This document shows positions 14,433-27,200 of a DNA stretch of 64,000 nucleotides, one piece after another (position 1 is the stretch's first letter; the number at the start of each line of letters is the position of its first letter). The stretch lies in assembly GCA_001910725.1 (NCBI GenBank), contig MJGA01000004.1:1674001-1738000 (forward strand), written 5' to 3'. Below the pieces are notes generated by a model. The model was given only the letters and a program-made list of their open reading frames with translations. It was not told the origin of the DNA and did no database searches. Source of the DNA: Phanerodontia chrysosporium (taxonomy: Eukaryota > Basidiomycota > Agaricomycetes > Polyporales > Phanerochaetaceae). A program made the position numbers and the translations under genes.

Positions 14433-16720
14433 ATGGACTCGGAAGACGAGACTCTCGACGGTCTTGGTTTCAACGGATCGGACGTCGAGGAGGAGGATGA
14501 AAGCGAGGACGATATCATCGGTGCCATTGAAGAAGGCTTGGCCGAGGAGGCTGCTGCGTTTGACTACGGGGAGGTACAAGCTCTCATGGATGGCACGACT
14601 GATGGCATTCAACTCGGACTCACCAACTCATGATTACAGGATACAAATTCGGACGACTCTGACAATGATTCAGACGACGATAACGACGACGATGAGCAGC
14701 AGGAGCCCTCGTCAGCCATCGCTGTCAGCTTGCCACAACTGCCCCCGGCCCTAGAGGCGGCCCCTGCGCCGCCTCTAGGGCCCTCACCGCCTCTCGAATC
14801 TCCTCATGAAGAGCGGATACCAACAAAGTGTAAGCTGCTATTGATATGCTGATTGTATGTAGCTGACCCTTCCCATATGCAGCTCCGACACCCGCCCCTC
14901 GCAGTCGATCAATGTCTCCAGCAGGCCTTCGCAAGGCCAGACTGTTAGCCGACCTTCGATGGCCACGGTCTTTCACGGTGGAGGCCATCTGTGCTATCCC
15001 TCACCCTGCTCCAACGCATTGTCTGGCGTCTTCGCTTTGCATGTCCCACCTTCTCACAGGGTCGGACGACGGCTACATCCGCGACTACGACATATTCTCT
15101 GGGGTAAACGGGAAGGTTTACCTCACAGCGCCTCAGAGACACCATTGCGGTGTCATGGAAGGCCTTATGAAGGCGGCGCAGATCAGGCTATGGTGGGAAA
15201 ACCCGGTAAACTTGGCCACTACGCAAACGTCGAACGACGAGGTTCCTCTCTGCGCACCCTATAGCCTATTGATGCACTCTGACGCCCTCTGGGCTCTGGC
15301 TGGCACAGAGGTTAGTGAATGTCTACCTGTACTTTGTCGCGCTCATCTGTCCTACAGCATGGTCACATTAATCTGTTTACTGTCAGACACGAGCCTGGCC
15401 GGTTATGTCACATCTTCCCTGGCCACCGCGGCCCTGTCTCTGCCATGAGTATGGCACATGACGAGAAAAGCTTCTTCAGCGCAGGCTGGGACGGTGAAGC
15501 TATGGTATGATTATCCTTTACTGAATTGTCGCGCGCGCGTTGACGACTTCGTTAGCAATGGGATCTCAACACAGGTCAGGTGCTGCGCAACTTTACTTCG
15601 CATGGCGCGCAGCTTACTGCCATTGGCGTCCGCCCTCTGTCCACTGATTTCAATGGACCATCATGGATCGACAAGAGCAGATACGCCTCGGGACCGCCCA
15701 TGGGAAATAGTACGCTCAAGCAGGAAGATACTGGAGAATCTATGCCTCATGGCCAGTCAATGCCTGACGGAAACTTCGCGGGGCAGCAACAGGATGACGA
15801 CGACAAGTCCGACTTCGACCCTCTTTTCGATGACCCCGACGCCGACGGCGAACCGCCGATGCAGACAAATATTCAGTCTAACGTTCCCGCCAACCACTCC
15901 GCGGCGCAGTCGAGCATACCGCCTCAGCAATCACGCCAGCCGGTGGTTTGGGGGAACGCGCCGAATGCGCCACCGGTCTTGGATCCGGTCTCGTATAATG
16001 CTTTCAGCCCCGATTTACTGATGACTGCCGCAATCGACGGGCAAGTCATGCTGTGGGATAGACGTGTGCACTCCCTTGGAGTGGGAGTGGGAAGGCTTCC
16101 TATGGGTGAGAAGACCCGACCTTGGTGTGTCTCTGTAGGTGATAGAGTTCACAGTGCTGAAGTGGATGCTCATTATGCCACAGGCATGCTGGAGCGCAGA
16201 TGGCAGCCAGATCTACGTGGGTCGGCGTAATGCTATCATCGACGTCTGGGACGTCCGGCAAACGGGCTCGGCGCACATGGGCACTCCAAGGTTGCTAAAG
16301 ACGCTCCGGAATCCTCCCGTATCTGGAGACGTCTCATGTGTTGTTGCCTTTCCAGACGGCCGTCACCTTGCGTGGTCTGTGCTTCATTTCTTCGTGTGAC
16401 AATTTCTGGCTTATTCACCGTACTCAGTGCATCAAATGACAACATACGGTTGTGGAACGTTGCTGAAGCTTACGAGCCTGACGCGTCAGGCAAGGTCAAG
16501 AGTGGAGTGCAATTCAAGATTATCCCTGGTCATCACGGTGGAATAATCTCTCAGATGCGTGAGCACTGGTCGCTCTTCACACGCACGGATAGTCGGACTG
16601 ACCCTTGGTGTAGTGGTGGATAGGCAAGCACGTTTCCTGATTAGCGCAAGCAGCAACCGAGGCTGGCATGGCGAATCGACCAAGACTGTCTTCGTCCACG
16701 AGGTCAAGAGCATTTGGTAG
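14433..16720 (+). CDS. spt8: SAGA complex WD40 subunit Spt8
   Basis: Eight exons (14433-14573, 14640-14829, 14883-15310, 15358-15504, 15556-16128, 16184-16374, 16428-16558, 16614-16720) give 635 residues. A highly acidic N-terminus is followed by a WD40 propeller whose first blade is LLTGSDDGYIRDYDIFSGVN. Blocks typical of Spt8 are APQRHHCGV, HSDALWALAGTEHGHINLF, WDLNTGQVLRNFTSHGAQLT, VGRRNAIIDVWDVR and the C-terminal FLISASSNRGWHGESTKTVF. An acidic insertion (SDFDPLFDDPDADGE) interrupts the propeller, as in other fungi. In yeast Spt8 binds TBP and helps SAGA deliver or withhold it at promoters. It is absent from metazoan SAGA. Confidence 0.92.
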
Positions 16721-16857
16721 CTTCATCCAGGAATGCTGCCTCTCCATGATTTGTTCAATTTCCGTCATGAAATGGTGCGCAAGTCTCCACAGCATGTATG
16801 ATTTCGCAGTCACCCATGTATTGAGGTGTAACTCATGTATTCAACTGTATATTGTGA

Positions 16858-17638
16858 TTACTTGGATCGTCCCTGCTGTTTTTTCCACTCCTTCTTTTGA
16901 GAAGACGCAGCTGCTTTATTGCCAAACAGAAATCGTGAGGTGCGCTTGTCGGCTCCGGTCTTTCGGGATATGTAAGAGGTCCCAGAGAACATAATCTACG
17001 ACGCCAATCCGATGTTCATGAGGGATGATGGCGATACACTGGCCGAATCTCGCTTACCGTCCAAAGTCCCCAGACTGCAATAGTCGCGGAGCCTAGGCAT
17101 ATCAGGAAAGCGAGTGCGCCGACTGACTTCGCATTATACGAAGTCAAGGATATTATGCAGCACGCCACGGACAGAGGCACAATGAGAGGGTGTCCTCTCG
17201 TAGTGCTCGGCAGTTGTAGCGAGTCGGAAGACGGAACCTGCATTCCGACGCGTGAGCACAGCAGCAGATGTGTACGCGTTTAGACCCACATTGAAGAGAA
17301 CAGCGAAGGCAAGTGCGGCGATGACGATACCGCTGTTCGTGCACAGGAAGCTTTCCAAGGGCGTGAGCGCGACCCTACGTTCGTTTGAGGGCTCTGCAAG
17401 GTATAACAAGAAGCTAGGGAAGCATATCATAGGGATTGCGCATGCCAGTAGTCTGAAGCTTGGTTAGCCACGTCGAGTGCTGCTCATAAGGCAACACATA
17501 CAGCGACGTCGACACGTAGGCCCAGTAGGCTGTAGTCTGCTCTTCATTTGCATCCAGGTTTATACGACCATGTTTCGGTCGTTCAGCCTCGGGTATAGCT
17601 TTGCGGCCAAGATCATCGAGTTCGACTTCGTTCGACAT
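16858..17638 (-). CDS. conserved small membrane protein with four predicted TM segments, function unknown
   Basis: Four exons (17638-17502, 17452-17290, 17237-17058, 16995-16858) give 205 residues. A charged N-terminus (about 35 residues) precedes TM1 (LLLACAIPMICFPSFLLYL), a segment SNERRVALTPLESF, TM2 (GIVIAALAFAVLF), NVPSSDS, TM3 (LIVPLSVACCIISLTSY) and TM4 (VGALAFLICLGSATIAVW). The tail is basic (SRKTGADKRTSRFLFGN...) and ends in Lys/Arg/Gln, so it is probably cytosolic. All junctions are in phase and the exon frames fit together, which supports a real gene. I do not recognise a named family. An in-frame extension upstream of 17638 exists but would need another exon. Confidence 0.7.
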
Positions 17639-17882
17639 GCTGGTGGGTAAAGCTAGACCTGCGACCAACCCGCGCTGCGGCCGTTTGCTCGAAGTGGACG
17701 CGCTGCGCACCCCACCATTCCGCTGAGCGCTTGACGTCACACAGTTGCTGGGTCCCGCCGTCGGAGTCAAGGCCGGTGAGCTGAAAAATATGCATAGTCT
17801 ACATGAACATAGAATATAGGACACGTCCAATTAACAACAGGATGATACAGAGAGATGCAACAAGATATCAGCATTGACGACA

Positions 17883-20800
17883 CTACCTCCCCCAACCGCC
17901 ATTTCGTTGTGCTAGCGGAGGCTGTGGCGGGCGACCGGGATATCCTCCTCCAGGCGTCTGGAACCCGGCATACGGCGTGGTTCCTCCCACCGGAGGAGGG
18001 GGTGGTGGTGGCATAGCAGATGGTGGTACACCTCCATACGGGTTCGGCGTCCGCGTCGGCACTGTACGGACTGACATCCGACCCGGGGTAGCATGGCCAG
18101 CCGCAGGTGTCCGCGCAGGTGTCCGCGCACCATATGGCGTCTTACCGCTGAGCCCTCCACCACCCAGGTTCTGGGATTCGTGAAGATGCCTAACTTTGAA
18201 GGCATCACACAGCTCAGACACACCAGCCGCGGGGGTATCGAATAGGTAGTAGCCTTGCGGCGTGACTCGAACGGGCTACAGGACCTGTTAGTCGGTGACT
18301 ATCGTGGGTACGACGACTTCGACGTACCCATGTCTGCACGGTAGAATTTTTATTGGCGAGGAAACAGAGATTGAAGTGGCCAGGACGTTTTCGGTTCAGA
18401 GTGAAGCCATACGCGCTCTTGGATGGATTGGCAGCGACGAAGTTCTTCAGGAACAGATCTGCGTACTATAGTTTTAGTCCTATCGAGAGTGAATAGATGA
18501 AAAAGACTCACGAAGCTCATCTTCGGGGCCATGCTTGAACTTCTCGTGTGCCATGAGTTCTTCGACTTTCCGCGCCATAGCACCGACATGGTTGACGATC
18601 AATTCATCGAGATCAGCATACGTGTACTTGTCGACGATAAGTTGCTTGCCGACAGCCTGACTATTGGGATCCGCGTCCACTTCGAGGACGTCGATATGCT
18701 GGAAGAGCTTGTCGTCGACTTTCCATGTGACAGCTAGGTGGTTGGGTCCCTTCGACGACGGCCGAATAACGACATCGCCCCGCTGCTGCTTGTCCAGATA
18801 TTGTTCAGCCTGTGACGCGTTGAAGTTGTGGAAGTTCGGATGCTTGATGACCCTCCGTGTCTTGTCCACTTCGGCCCGCTTCTTCCTCTGGAGGAGCTCG
18901 GCATCGCGGTCGTGCTGTGCGTAGTCCCAGCAATCGTCTGGTTTCACCCGTCGATACTGTGTATCGCTCGCGACCATGTCCGTTGCCCGAGTAGACAAAT
19001 CAATTGTGAAGATGTCTCTGGCGATGTTAAACTCGTGACCGATTATGTATGCTTGAATGGTCTGCCCTGTCTTCGCGATGTCACGCGGTCTGGCGATGTG
19101 GTCATCCGACAACCGTGTGATCGTTCCTTCAAGACCAGAGTCGAGTCGAACGCCGATAGTGGACTCCTTGATACGGGTAGCCTGCACCGAAAGCATCAGG
19201 TTCTTCCGCAAGGTCTCCCTCGTCTCGCCAGTCAACATAGTCACGATGTCCCACTCCTCGACTTCCTTGAAGTTCTTCCGGAGCTCTTTGAATGGTTCGA
19301 TCAGCTCCTGTCGGATGAGCACCAGGGTCCAACGTTTCTTGTCCTGGTTCGTCTCGTACATGTTGACCGCGAAGTCGTCAAGATTAAGCTCGCCGAGTTT
19401 CTTGCTATTATCGGGGTCGTTCATGATGAGGGTGACGACGTGGGATGGGTGCTCGTCGTGCACGTCTTCCTCGTCGAGTTCAAGCGCATCGGTAGCCATC
19501 TTGCGCGCCAGCTCATAGTCCTCAGGATGTATTCTAGTGTTGTCAAGTGGGTCTGCGACATCGACGTCTTCGTTGTGACGATTCTTCGGGGGCTTGGGCA
19601 AATCGGAGTCTTGAGCAATCCGGAGGAAGCCAGCAGCATTCAAGAAAATCTTCGTGGTGAGAAGACCATTGCGAATAAACTGGTCCCTATTGATCAAAGT
19701 ACCACCCTGCAACATCATTGTGAATGTTTTGTATTATCCCCGTGAGTTGAGAGACTCACCATCGCAGCTATCCTCTTTACCAATGCTTGCGCCTTTCGCG
19801 GACCAAGACCACAGACAAAGGGGAGTAGATGCTGATAGTACGAATCGGTGACGGCACGGTTGATGTCGACCCCAACCTTGTTCGTAACATCAACCAGGAC
19901 GCGCTCTAACGCGGTAAGGAGCTTCTCCTTGGGGACAAGCTGCTGGTCTTCGTCGAAAGTGATGGTGGTGATATCGGAACCGAGAGCGGCGTACTCGTTC
20001 AGAGGGCTCTGTACGTAGCGAGCTAAACCGACGCAATATTTCGCCAGGGGGGTGAGGGTGCTAAACTCTTCATCTGCGCGTTTGCTGTGCTGGTATAACC
20101 TCGCTACCTCGTCGAAAACATATATCACGTCAATGCCGAGTGGCTCGTTGTTTGGATCGTCCATGTACTCCGGCATCTCAGGAGGATTTATGAGCTCCTT
20201 GACGCGATGGGAGAGCTTCGCGGTCGCTATAGTGAACCCTCCGACGACGATGACATCTGGACGTCTACGCTTGACGAGCTCTCTGAGCTCAATCCTGTTC
20301 TCGGCGTCGACGAGATTGTCAAGGCGGAAATGTTCACGAAGACGGCCGCCTTCGTCCAGGACTACCACGGAGATAGAGTCTTTTTGAGGATCACCTTTGC
20401 CCCACGACAGCGCCATGACAGAGGGTGTTTCCCCTAGACGAAGGTTACTGCGTTGACCTCTCCAGGGGGCGACGTCAATGCGCTTGAATAGAACTCAGCT
20501 TATTGTAATCGCGAGCGACGTACGTAGAAGTATCGCTTACCTCGCGCAAGCTGTAAGCACACTGCCTACATAGGAATTCTTCCTCTTCTTCACGGATCCA
20601 CTCGCGTGTCCACTTCACCGCCGCAGGGATCAGATGCTGGTCCAGAGTCTCCTGGATTACTCTCAACCGCTCAGCGTTCCATGCACGGCCGGCATCACTG
20701 TAGGCGTCTGCAGAGAAAGCATCCGTCAAACGACGTTCAAAGTCTCCTTTGACCTCCGCGGGCAACGTGATGGTGATTGTCACGAGGTGTTGTGCTTCCG

Positions 20801-22980
20801 CCTCAAGAATTCGCAAGAACTGGGTGGTCTGGAGCATGTCGACAGCGCGTTTGTTCTTCAAGTATTTGAAGTTCTAGAAGGGCAGAGATCAGTAGACAGC
20901 ACGGACTCCGGGGCATGGCACGTACATAGTAAGGATGCTGATCGTCGATCTTACTGATTCCCCGCTCAGTGGGTCGCACTGACACCAACGCTTCTCTTCT
21001 GAAGCGATCGCGCATTTCTTGACGCAATAATGGATCCTTCCCAAGCTCCGTGGCCAAGACCATCCTTGCCCTACGGAGCAACTCTTCTGGTGCCAACGCC
21101 TTCGTGGGATCCGGATCCACGAACTGATCCGCATACGCGGTAGGGTCGAGGTCCTGCTCTTCGACAGGTCGCGAGTTCTTGTTCTCAATGAAATTGAGGA
21201 CAACTTCATGTGGTTGTATACCGAAACCCTACAACGATTGAGCCAATATAGCGCCGGACGATGAAAAGCCATACCTGGGCTAGCTTCGCCACCACACTCT
21301 TCTTCGCAATGTCGTAGGCGGACGTGCGACTGGGCATTTTGCGCTTCTGGGCTTCGGGTTGCTCATCGTCGTCGTGGAACTGGAAATCGAACTGCTGCCT
21401 CTTGCTGTCCCTGAACTTCATGCTCAACCATTCCGTCGAGTCAGCAACCATCTCGACCGTCTCCACCTTCTTGCGGATCTCGTTTTCGAAGTACTCATCA
21501 TGGACGCCAAGGCGGCCGTAGAGAGCATCGAGCGCTTTGCGACGCTCGACTAAGGAGCGATACTTCTGTCCAACGGCATAGACTCGCCACAGATCCTCGA
21601 GAGAAAGAAGCTCGACTCGGGTCTTCAGATCTTGGGGATTGAAGTATGAGATATAATCTCGTTTGTGCGTCCAGATGTATGGTACCTCAAACTCTTGGAT
21701 GAAGAGGTATTGGAGAGCATAGGAAATAGCCTGAACGAGTTCGGGAAGGTAGCGGTGGAACTGGCCATCGGGACGGAAAAAGTCACGCTCTTTTCTAGAA
21801 GACAATCGCGTAATGACCCAGGACGCGGCATCGTCCAGGTCGTTCTCCGTCAAGGGCTCTTGCAGAGATAGGGTAGCGGACTGAGACAATGAGGAGGTCG
21901 CTAATTGCATTCGTTCCGGTATATCCTGGGCGCGAATGACATCGTCATCTTCGGTAAGCATGCGAGCCTTGATTTCGGACGGTTCGAAGACCTGGACATT
22001 GTTGTGAGTTAAGCCAATCGAGGAAGAACACGACAGAATGAACTGACATCCTGATACTTTGTTTCGGGCTTCTGCGATTCGTCATCCATAGCGACCTCGT
22101 CGTCGTCCATGAGAGCCCAGTCATAGTCGTGCCCATCACCGAACACCTCGTAGATCTCGTCCCAGGCACTGCACACACGGTTATGAACCGGTCAAATGCG
22201 AGCAAAAGACAAAGCCTTACCTAGCGTCGATGCCAGATAATGACCCCGAGCCCAAGACTTTCCTCCGCTCCCTTTCCTGTCTTCGCCTTTCACGCCTCCG
22301 CTCTTCCCGCTCCTCCTCATCCATTGCTCCACCTTGCTCGTCGTCATCGTCGTCAATGAAGTTATCCATGTCGTCCATATCGACGTCGTCCTCATCATCA
22401 CGACCTGCAGCCCTCTCGTCGTCCCAGATATTGTGGATGTCTTGAACACGCGGAAGTTCAAGGTCATCGTTGTCCAGATTGTCCTCGTCTGACTCGACGA
22501 CGTTCTTCCGCCTCGAAGAGGAAGGGGCTGGTGGCGACTCAGAATCATGTGCCCGCCGCAAGCGAGTTAGTCGGTGCTTGAAGGACGCGCCAGTATTCTC
22601 TTCCAGGAGTTCCAGGTCGTCCTCCTCCAAGGCTTCTTCTTCGCGCTCTGCAAGGAGAAAAGGGTATTCAGCAGACGGCGAGGGAATGGCGTGAGCAACG
22701 CACCTCGCCGATGGCGTCTCTTACGCCTTTTCCTCCTCCTACGACGCTCCTCTTCGTCATCTTCCGCATCCTCTTCCTCTTCATCCTCGTCCACTATGAA
22801 GCCTTCTCTTATACGCTTCTCCTCTTCCTCGTCTTCCTCAGGCTCCTCCGAACTGTCATCCGAGATCCCTGCGTCCACGACGTCCCCTTCGCCTTCGTCT
22901 TCCTCTCCGGAGCCTTGCATAGGGTCGTCCTCATCTACTGGTTTCGCGTGCTCAAGGGGTTCAGGGTGTGGAGAAGACAT
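17883..22980 (-). CDS. spt6: transcription elongation factor and histone chaperone Spt6
   Basis: Ten exons (22980-22704, 22647-22221, 22168-22048, 21991-21275, 21228-20926, 20873-20541, 20482-19760, 19706-18512, 18458-18328, 18275-17883) encode 1539 residues. The first 250 or so are extremely acidic with a basic patch, the histone and Spn1/Iws1-binding region. Next come the Tex-like core: a helix-turn-helix part, the death-like block (HPYYNFKYLKNKRAVDMLQ), the YqgF fold (SVMALSWGKGDPQKDSISVV), the helix-hairpin-helix (VCGLGPRKAQALVKRI) and the S1 domain (IKESTIGVRLDSGLEG). The tandem SH2 region begins HPNFHNFNASQAEQYL, with the phosphate-binding VVIRPSSKG. The tail is Gly/Pro-rich. Spt6 travels with RNA polymerase II and reassembles nucleosomes. 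Confidence 0.96.
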
Positions 22981-23278
22981 GACGGTCGAGCATAAGGGGA
23001 TTGGTGAACGGTCCTGCGCCAAGTTGCGCGTTAAGTTCGAAGCGGAAATTGGACGTCACGTCACGTGCAGTCACAGCGCGTCACGATGCGCACGCATAGT
23101 CACCGCCGCCATCTCGTGGCTGCCGCCGAGACACCTGTAGAGCCATCGCGCATATACAACTCGCATCTTCGAGTCACATTGCTTGTGTACAAGAGTGGAG
23201 TGAGTAGGTTCCGGCAAATGGACATGTTGAAGCAATTGTTGTATATTTATCATGGTTTCATAGTCACACCATTGGCGG
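22981..23278. promoter_or_regulatory. divergent promoter between SPT6 and the deaminase gene
   Basis: The two starts are 298 bp apart. The middle (about 23050-23110) carries several GTCAC/GTGAC-like repeats around cacgtcacgtgcag; a CACGTG palindrome, the binding core of bHLH factors, is present there. Whether it is used is unknown. Confidence 0.4.
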
Positions 23279-23806
23279 ATGACGTCGATAGAAGATACTG
23301 AGATGCACCTGTCGTTCCTTCGTCTCGCCTTAGACGAAGCACGTAAATGTGTCCCGACCCCGACGGCCTTTTGTGTTGGGGCAGTGATTACTGTTCGTTA
23401 CGCAGAGCACTTCAAACCCGCAGTGCTCGCAACAGGATATTCCAGGGAGCTTCCAGGGAACACGCATGCCGAAGCCAATGCTCTTACCAAGGCCCGACAA
23501 TTGACAGCAGCTGAGTTGCGAGAGCTCATACCCTCCATCTCATCGGATGTTACCATCGACGACCTTCTCTCCAAGGCGGATATCTACACAACGATGGAGC
23601 CCTGTTCCGTGCGAACATCTGGCCTCGCGCCTTGCGCAGACGGAATCGTTGCAGCCCGTCTGCGCCGATGTCTCATAGGCGTAAGCGAACCCGACGACTT
23701 CGTGAAATGTGAAGGAGCGCAAAAATTGAAGGATGGGGGCGTGGAGGTCATATGGGTGAAGGGACTCGAGCAAGAATGTCTCGAGGTGGCGAGAACAGGT
23801 CATTGA
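23279..23806 (+). CDS. Rib2-type DRAP deaminase (zinc-dependent cytidine deaminase fold), stand-alone
   Basis: A single exon encodes 175 residues. Zinc ligands are in HAEANAL and in PCSVRTSGLAPC, with the catalytic Glu in HAE. The surrounding blocks (AFCVGAVITV, GYSRELPGNTHAEAN, IYTTMEPCSVR, GVSEPDDFVKCEGAQKLKDGGVEV) closely resemble the C-terminal deaminase domain of yeast Rib2, which converts the pyrimidine intermediate of riboflavin synthesis. Yeast Rib2 also has a pseudouridine synthase half, which is absent here. A second in-frame ATG 24 nt downstream could also be the start. Deaminase fold certain; riboflavin role likely. Confidence 0.85.
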   Translation: MTSIEDTEMHLSFLRLALDEARKCVPTPTAFCVGAVITVRYAEHFKPAVLATGYSRELPGNTHAEANALTKARQLTAAELRELIPSISSDVTIDDLLSKADIYTTMEPCSVRTSGLAPCADGIVAARLRRCLIGVSEPDDFVKCEGAQKLKDGGVEVIWVKGLEQECLEVARTGH

Positions 23807-24256
23807 GCAGGGGTGGGAGCGTTCAAGACATGTAGTGGTATGGACAAGTGGTTGCACATTGCGCACGTAGACTATTTGGATACAGTGCAGCTGGAGAGCA
23901 CAGGTCACCAGGGTGCGAAAGGTACACTGCAGAGGCAGGTCTAGGGAGCAAAGACTGTCACCTTAGCGAAGCGTCCCAAGTCAACCCTAGGCTCGTGAAC
24001 CAGCCTCTTAAATTGCGGAAGGGGCAAACCACGTTCCTCCATATAAGTCAACCCAAGCAAAGGAGGACTACGGATTTGTTACTCGTATTCACATTGACTT
24101 GAATCGAGTCTTACCATATAACGAAGTGCGTTGAACGCATGCGAGGCGCTTCACCTTTCTTGACGCGGTCACTCACCTGCGCACAGCAGGTCGTGTTCGT
24201 CTAACGTTGCTCTCTTTATGCTCTGCGCACGGTTTTGACGATAATTGAGTCCTACT
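23807..24256. other. 450 bp gap: deaminase 3' region and ATG2 promoter
   Basis: No supported gene. One plus-strand frame (23848-24102) has no recognisable feature. The segment before 24257 has pyrimidine-rich stretches and presumably holds the ATG2 promoter. Confidence 0.4.
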
Positions 24257-27200
24257 ATGTCGTGGTGGACTCCCTCATGGCTTCCGACCCTCCCCTCCAT
24301 CGACTTCTCCTTGCCTTCTAGCATACAGAAGCGATTCTTCTCATTCGCTCTGAGAAAAGCTCTAGGACACCTTCTAAAGCCCGGACAGCTTGAAACTCAA
24401 CAGATAGACTCCCAAATAGGCTCTGGGTTTGTGCAAGTGAGGGATGTCGAGCTGGATAACACCGTACGCTCTCACACGTTGACGAAGATGCGAGCTGACT
24501 TTGCCCTAGGCTATCAATTCCTTGCTCGCAGGATTGCCTGTCCAGCTCCATGACGGATCAGCAGGGAAAGTCACCGTTCGAATCCAGTGGCCCAACCCGT
24601 TGACATCTGCCATCCGTATCTCGTTGGAGTCGTTGCACCTTACGTTCATGGTCGCCGATGCGCCCTCGCAAACACAACTTCGTCATGCTTCCTCGGACCT
24701 TGCGAAATCCGTGGCTTCGGCAGCCGAGAGCTTCATTCACGATGAACTTGATGCTTTGGAGGAAGCAACCTTACGAGACTCCATTCATTCGGACTTGAGT
24801 GGTCCGTCGATGTCTACAGACCATGTTCCCGGTGGGCTGGACCCTTTTCTGTCAGAGGAGGGCTCACATACTGAAGGGGAGCCCCCCGGAGTGTCTATCT
24901 TCGCTAGTCTCGTTGAAAGGTTGCTAGCATGCGTCGAATTTGATTCTTCGGATCTCAAGATTACTCTCGTGCATCCCGAACGAGCGAGCTTTACATTCAG
25001 CATCCCTGCGGTTCGATATCGAACAGAAATGAACAGTGCTACTTCGGGCTCCCCAACCACCCTTCAGGTCCCTGCTGATCAGCCCCTTGGTACTTCCTTT
25101 GGTGTCGTTCGCACTCTCAGCATCTCTGGCGTTACAGTGACTAGCCGATCCCTGCGCCCACCTAGCCCCCAACCCATCGCTTATCACTCATCCCTAGAGG
25201 CATCTTACACGCCGCCATCTTCGCAGAATATGCACCGTACTAGTGCAGTTATTTCCCGACCATCATCTCCATATTCTGATTCCTCAGAGCTCGATGAAGA
25301 CACCAATATGCTCATGTCTCAGTCGCTGGCTACGTTACCTCCTCGACCTATCTCCCCATCGAGCTCTGTAGCAAGTAGTCTGTACCAATCCGCTATTTCG
25401 AGTACCCTTCCAGGGCACGGTCGATCAGCAATTCGCGAAGAATCAATATCAGCGTCCCCCCCTCCCGGAGCCACCCCAGATAGCCTTCAAGACATGACAG
25501 GTCAGACAGGCCCTTCCCAGACAAGGCTTAACATCACCCTTGGTGAAATCGAGGATGAGGCACTTTTGTCACTCGGGCAGGAGCCAATTACCGTTCGATT
25601 GTGGACACCATCGCCCGTCCGCAGACAAGCCAACGCGCCTGACGTGTCGTCTCGATCGAAACCATCTGGGGGAGAAAACACCAGACGCAACGATGCGAAA
25701 GAGTTAGAGGCAGTCAAGCTGGACGTCACTGTAGGAGTGGTGGCTGTTGCATTCCAAGCACACCATATACGCAGCTTGCTCGACCTTACGCAGGCTTTGT
25801 CGTCACATACACCTCCAGCGTCATCAAGAGAAGCCAAGTCAGATCCCTCCACAAGCTCATTTTCAGAGCGCGTGGACGCCACATTGCGTCTCCGTGGCGT
25901 AGTGGTCTGTCTGCTCCCTCTGCAGGGCAACACAGAATTAACCGAATATTTCCAACACCCGCTAGTCCCGCCCCGCCTGTGCCATGGGTATGTGCGAATG
26001 CACATTGAAGAGTTCTCCGCTGCAGTGTCTATTCATCCCACACCTTTTCCACCGGGCCTGCGGCATACTGCGGCGCTACACGGAGGGAAAACGGTCACAG
26101 CTCGCCTCTCTCTGAGCGATCTCTCTGCTTTTTCCTTTGCCCTCTCTCCAAAAGAGGTCGCTGGTCAGCCAGAGCTCGTGGCCACGCCTCTAATCATCAC
26201 AGACCCGAACCTACCCTATCAGTACGAGGTGTCGCATGTCCATCCCGATCTCAGGCAAGTAAATAGCGAGGTATCTCTGCCTACCTTTGACATTGTCGAT
26301 TGGACGGATCCCGCTCATCGGACACATCCTGCAAAGCTGTCGGTATGGCGCACGAAGAGGCAGCACTTTACCGCTCCCACAACGTCCGGGAGCCCGAGAG
26401 CACGCCCTGGCAGTCGTGAGACACCCCCGGCTAAGCCATCCACGTCCCCCTTCGACCTCGCAGACGCTACTCCAACTGGAACACGTGGACCACGAGCCCC
26501 GACTCAGCCTGCAGTAGCAGTGAAGCTGACTGTCACAACCGCGCCTCTAAGTAGGCGAGGTCACCGGGAGGGGAAAGCTCCAGAGAATGGCGTAGACGTT
26601 GATATCGACATGGCGTCGATTCACGTATTTCTCGATGTGCCTCAAATCTTGGGAGAAGGCACTACTTCCGAGCGAAGTGCAGTCCTGTCCTTTATTGAAG
26701 CTATGACTGCAAATACTGGCGACGTTCTTGACCATTCTGATGCCGACGGAGATGCCTCGGGAGACGAGGATGAGGATGTTGAAGATGCTGACACGCCACC
26801 TGGTACGCCACGCGCCGGACAGCGATATTCTCAACGACGACTCGAGCAAACACGAGAAGAAGAACGAAGACGCTTGGAGAGGCTGGTGCTAGACGACCTC
26901 GATCTTGGATTTGACTACACTCAGCCAACTTCGGGGAAGGAAGGCCCAAGAATTGTGACCTCGACACGAGTACCGCGAAAGGTAAGGGATGTTTCGTGAT
27001 CTAACAAGTCCGAGATTTCATAGTCTTGTAGGTCAACAATAGGAAGGTCGGCCGTACCTCGATTACATGTAAGGTACCGGCTGTGCGTGTGGAGGTTCGA
27101 GCGGCGCCGCGAGCCTCGAGGCAATCGAGGTCTGGAGCAGTGGTGGTAGACATTCGTAACCTCAACATATCAAACGGAGTCCATCCGAGTACATCAACGA

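Noticed and set aside
18828..19745. A 305-residue open frame on the plus strand
   Set aside because: It lies entirely opposite SPT6 exon 8, whose protein is highly conserved. The antisense frame is open because of codon bias and shows no domain.
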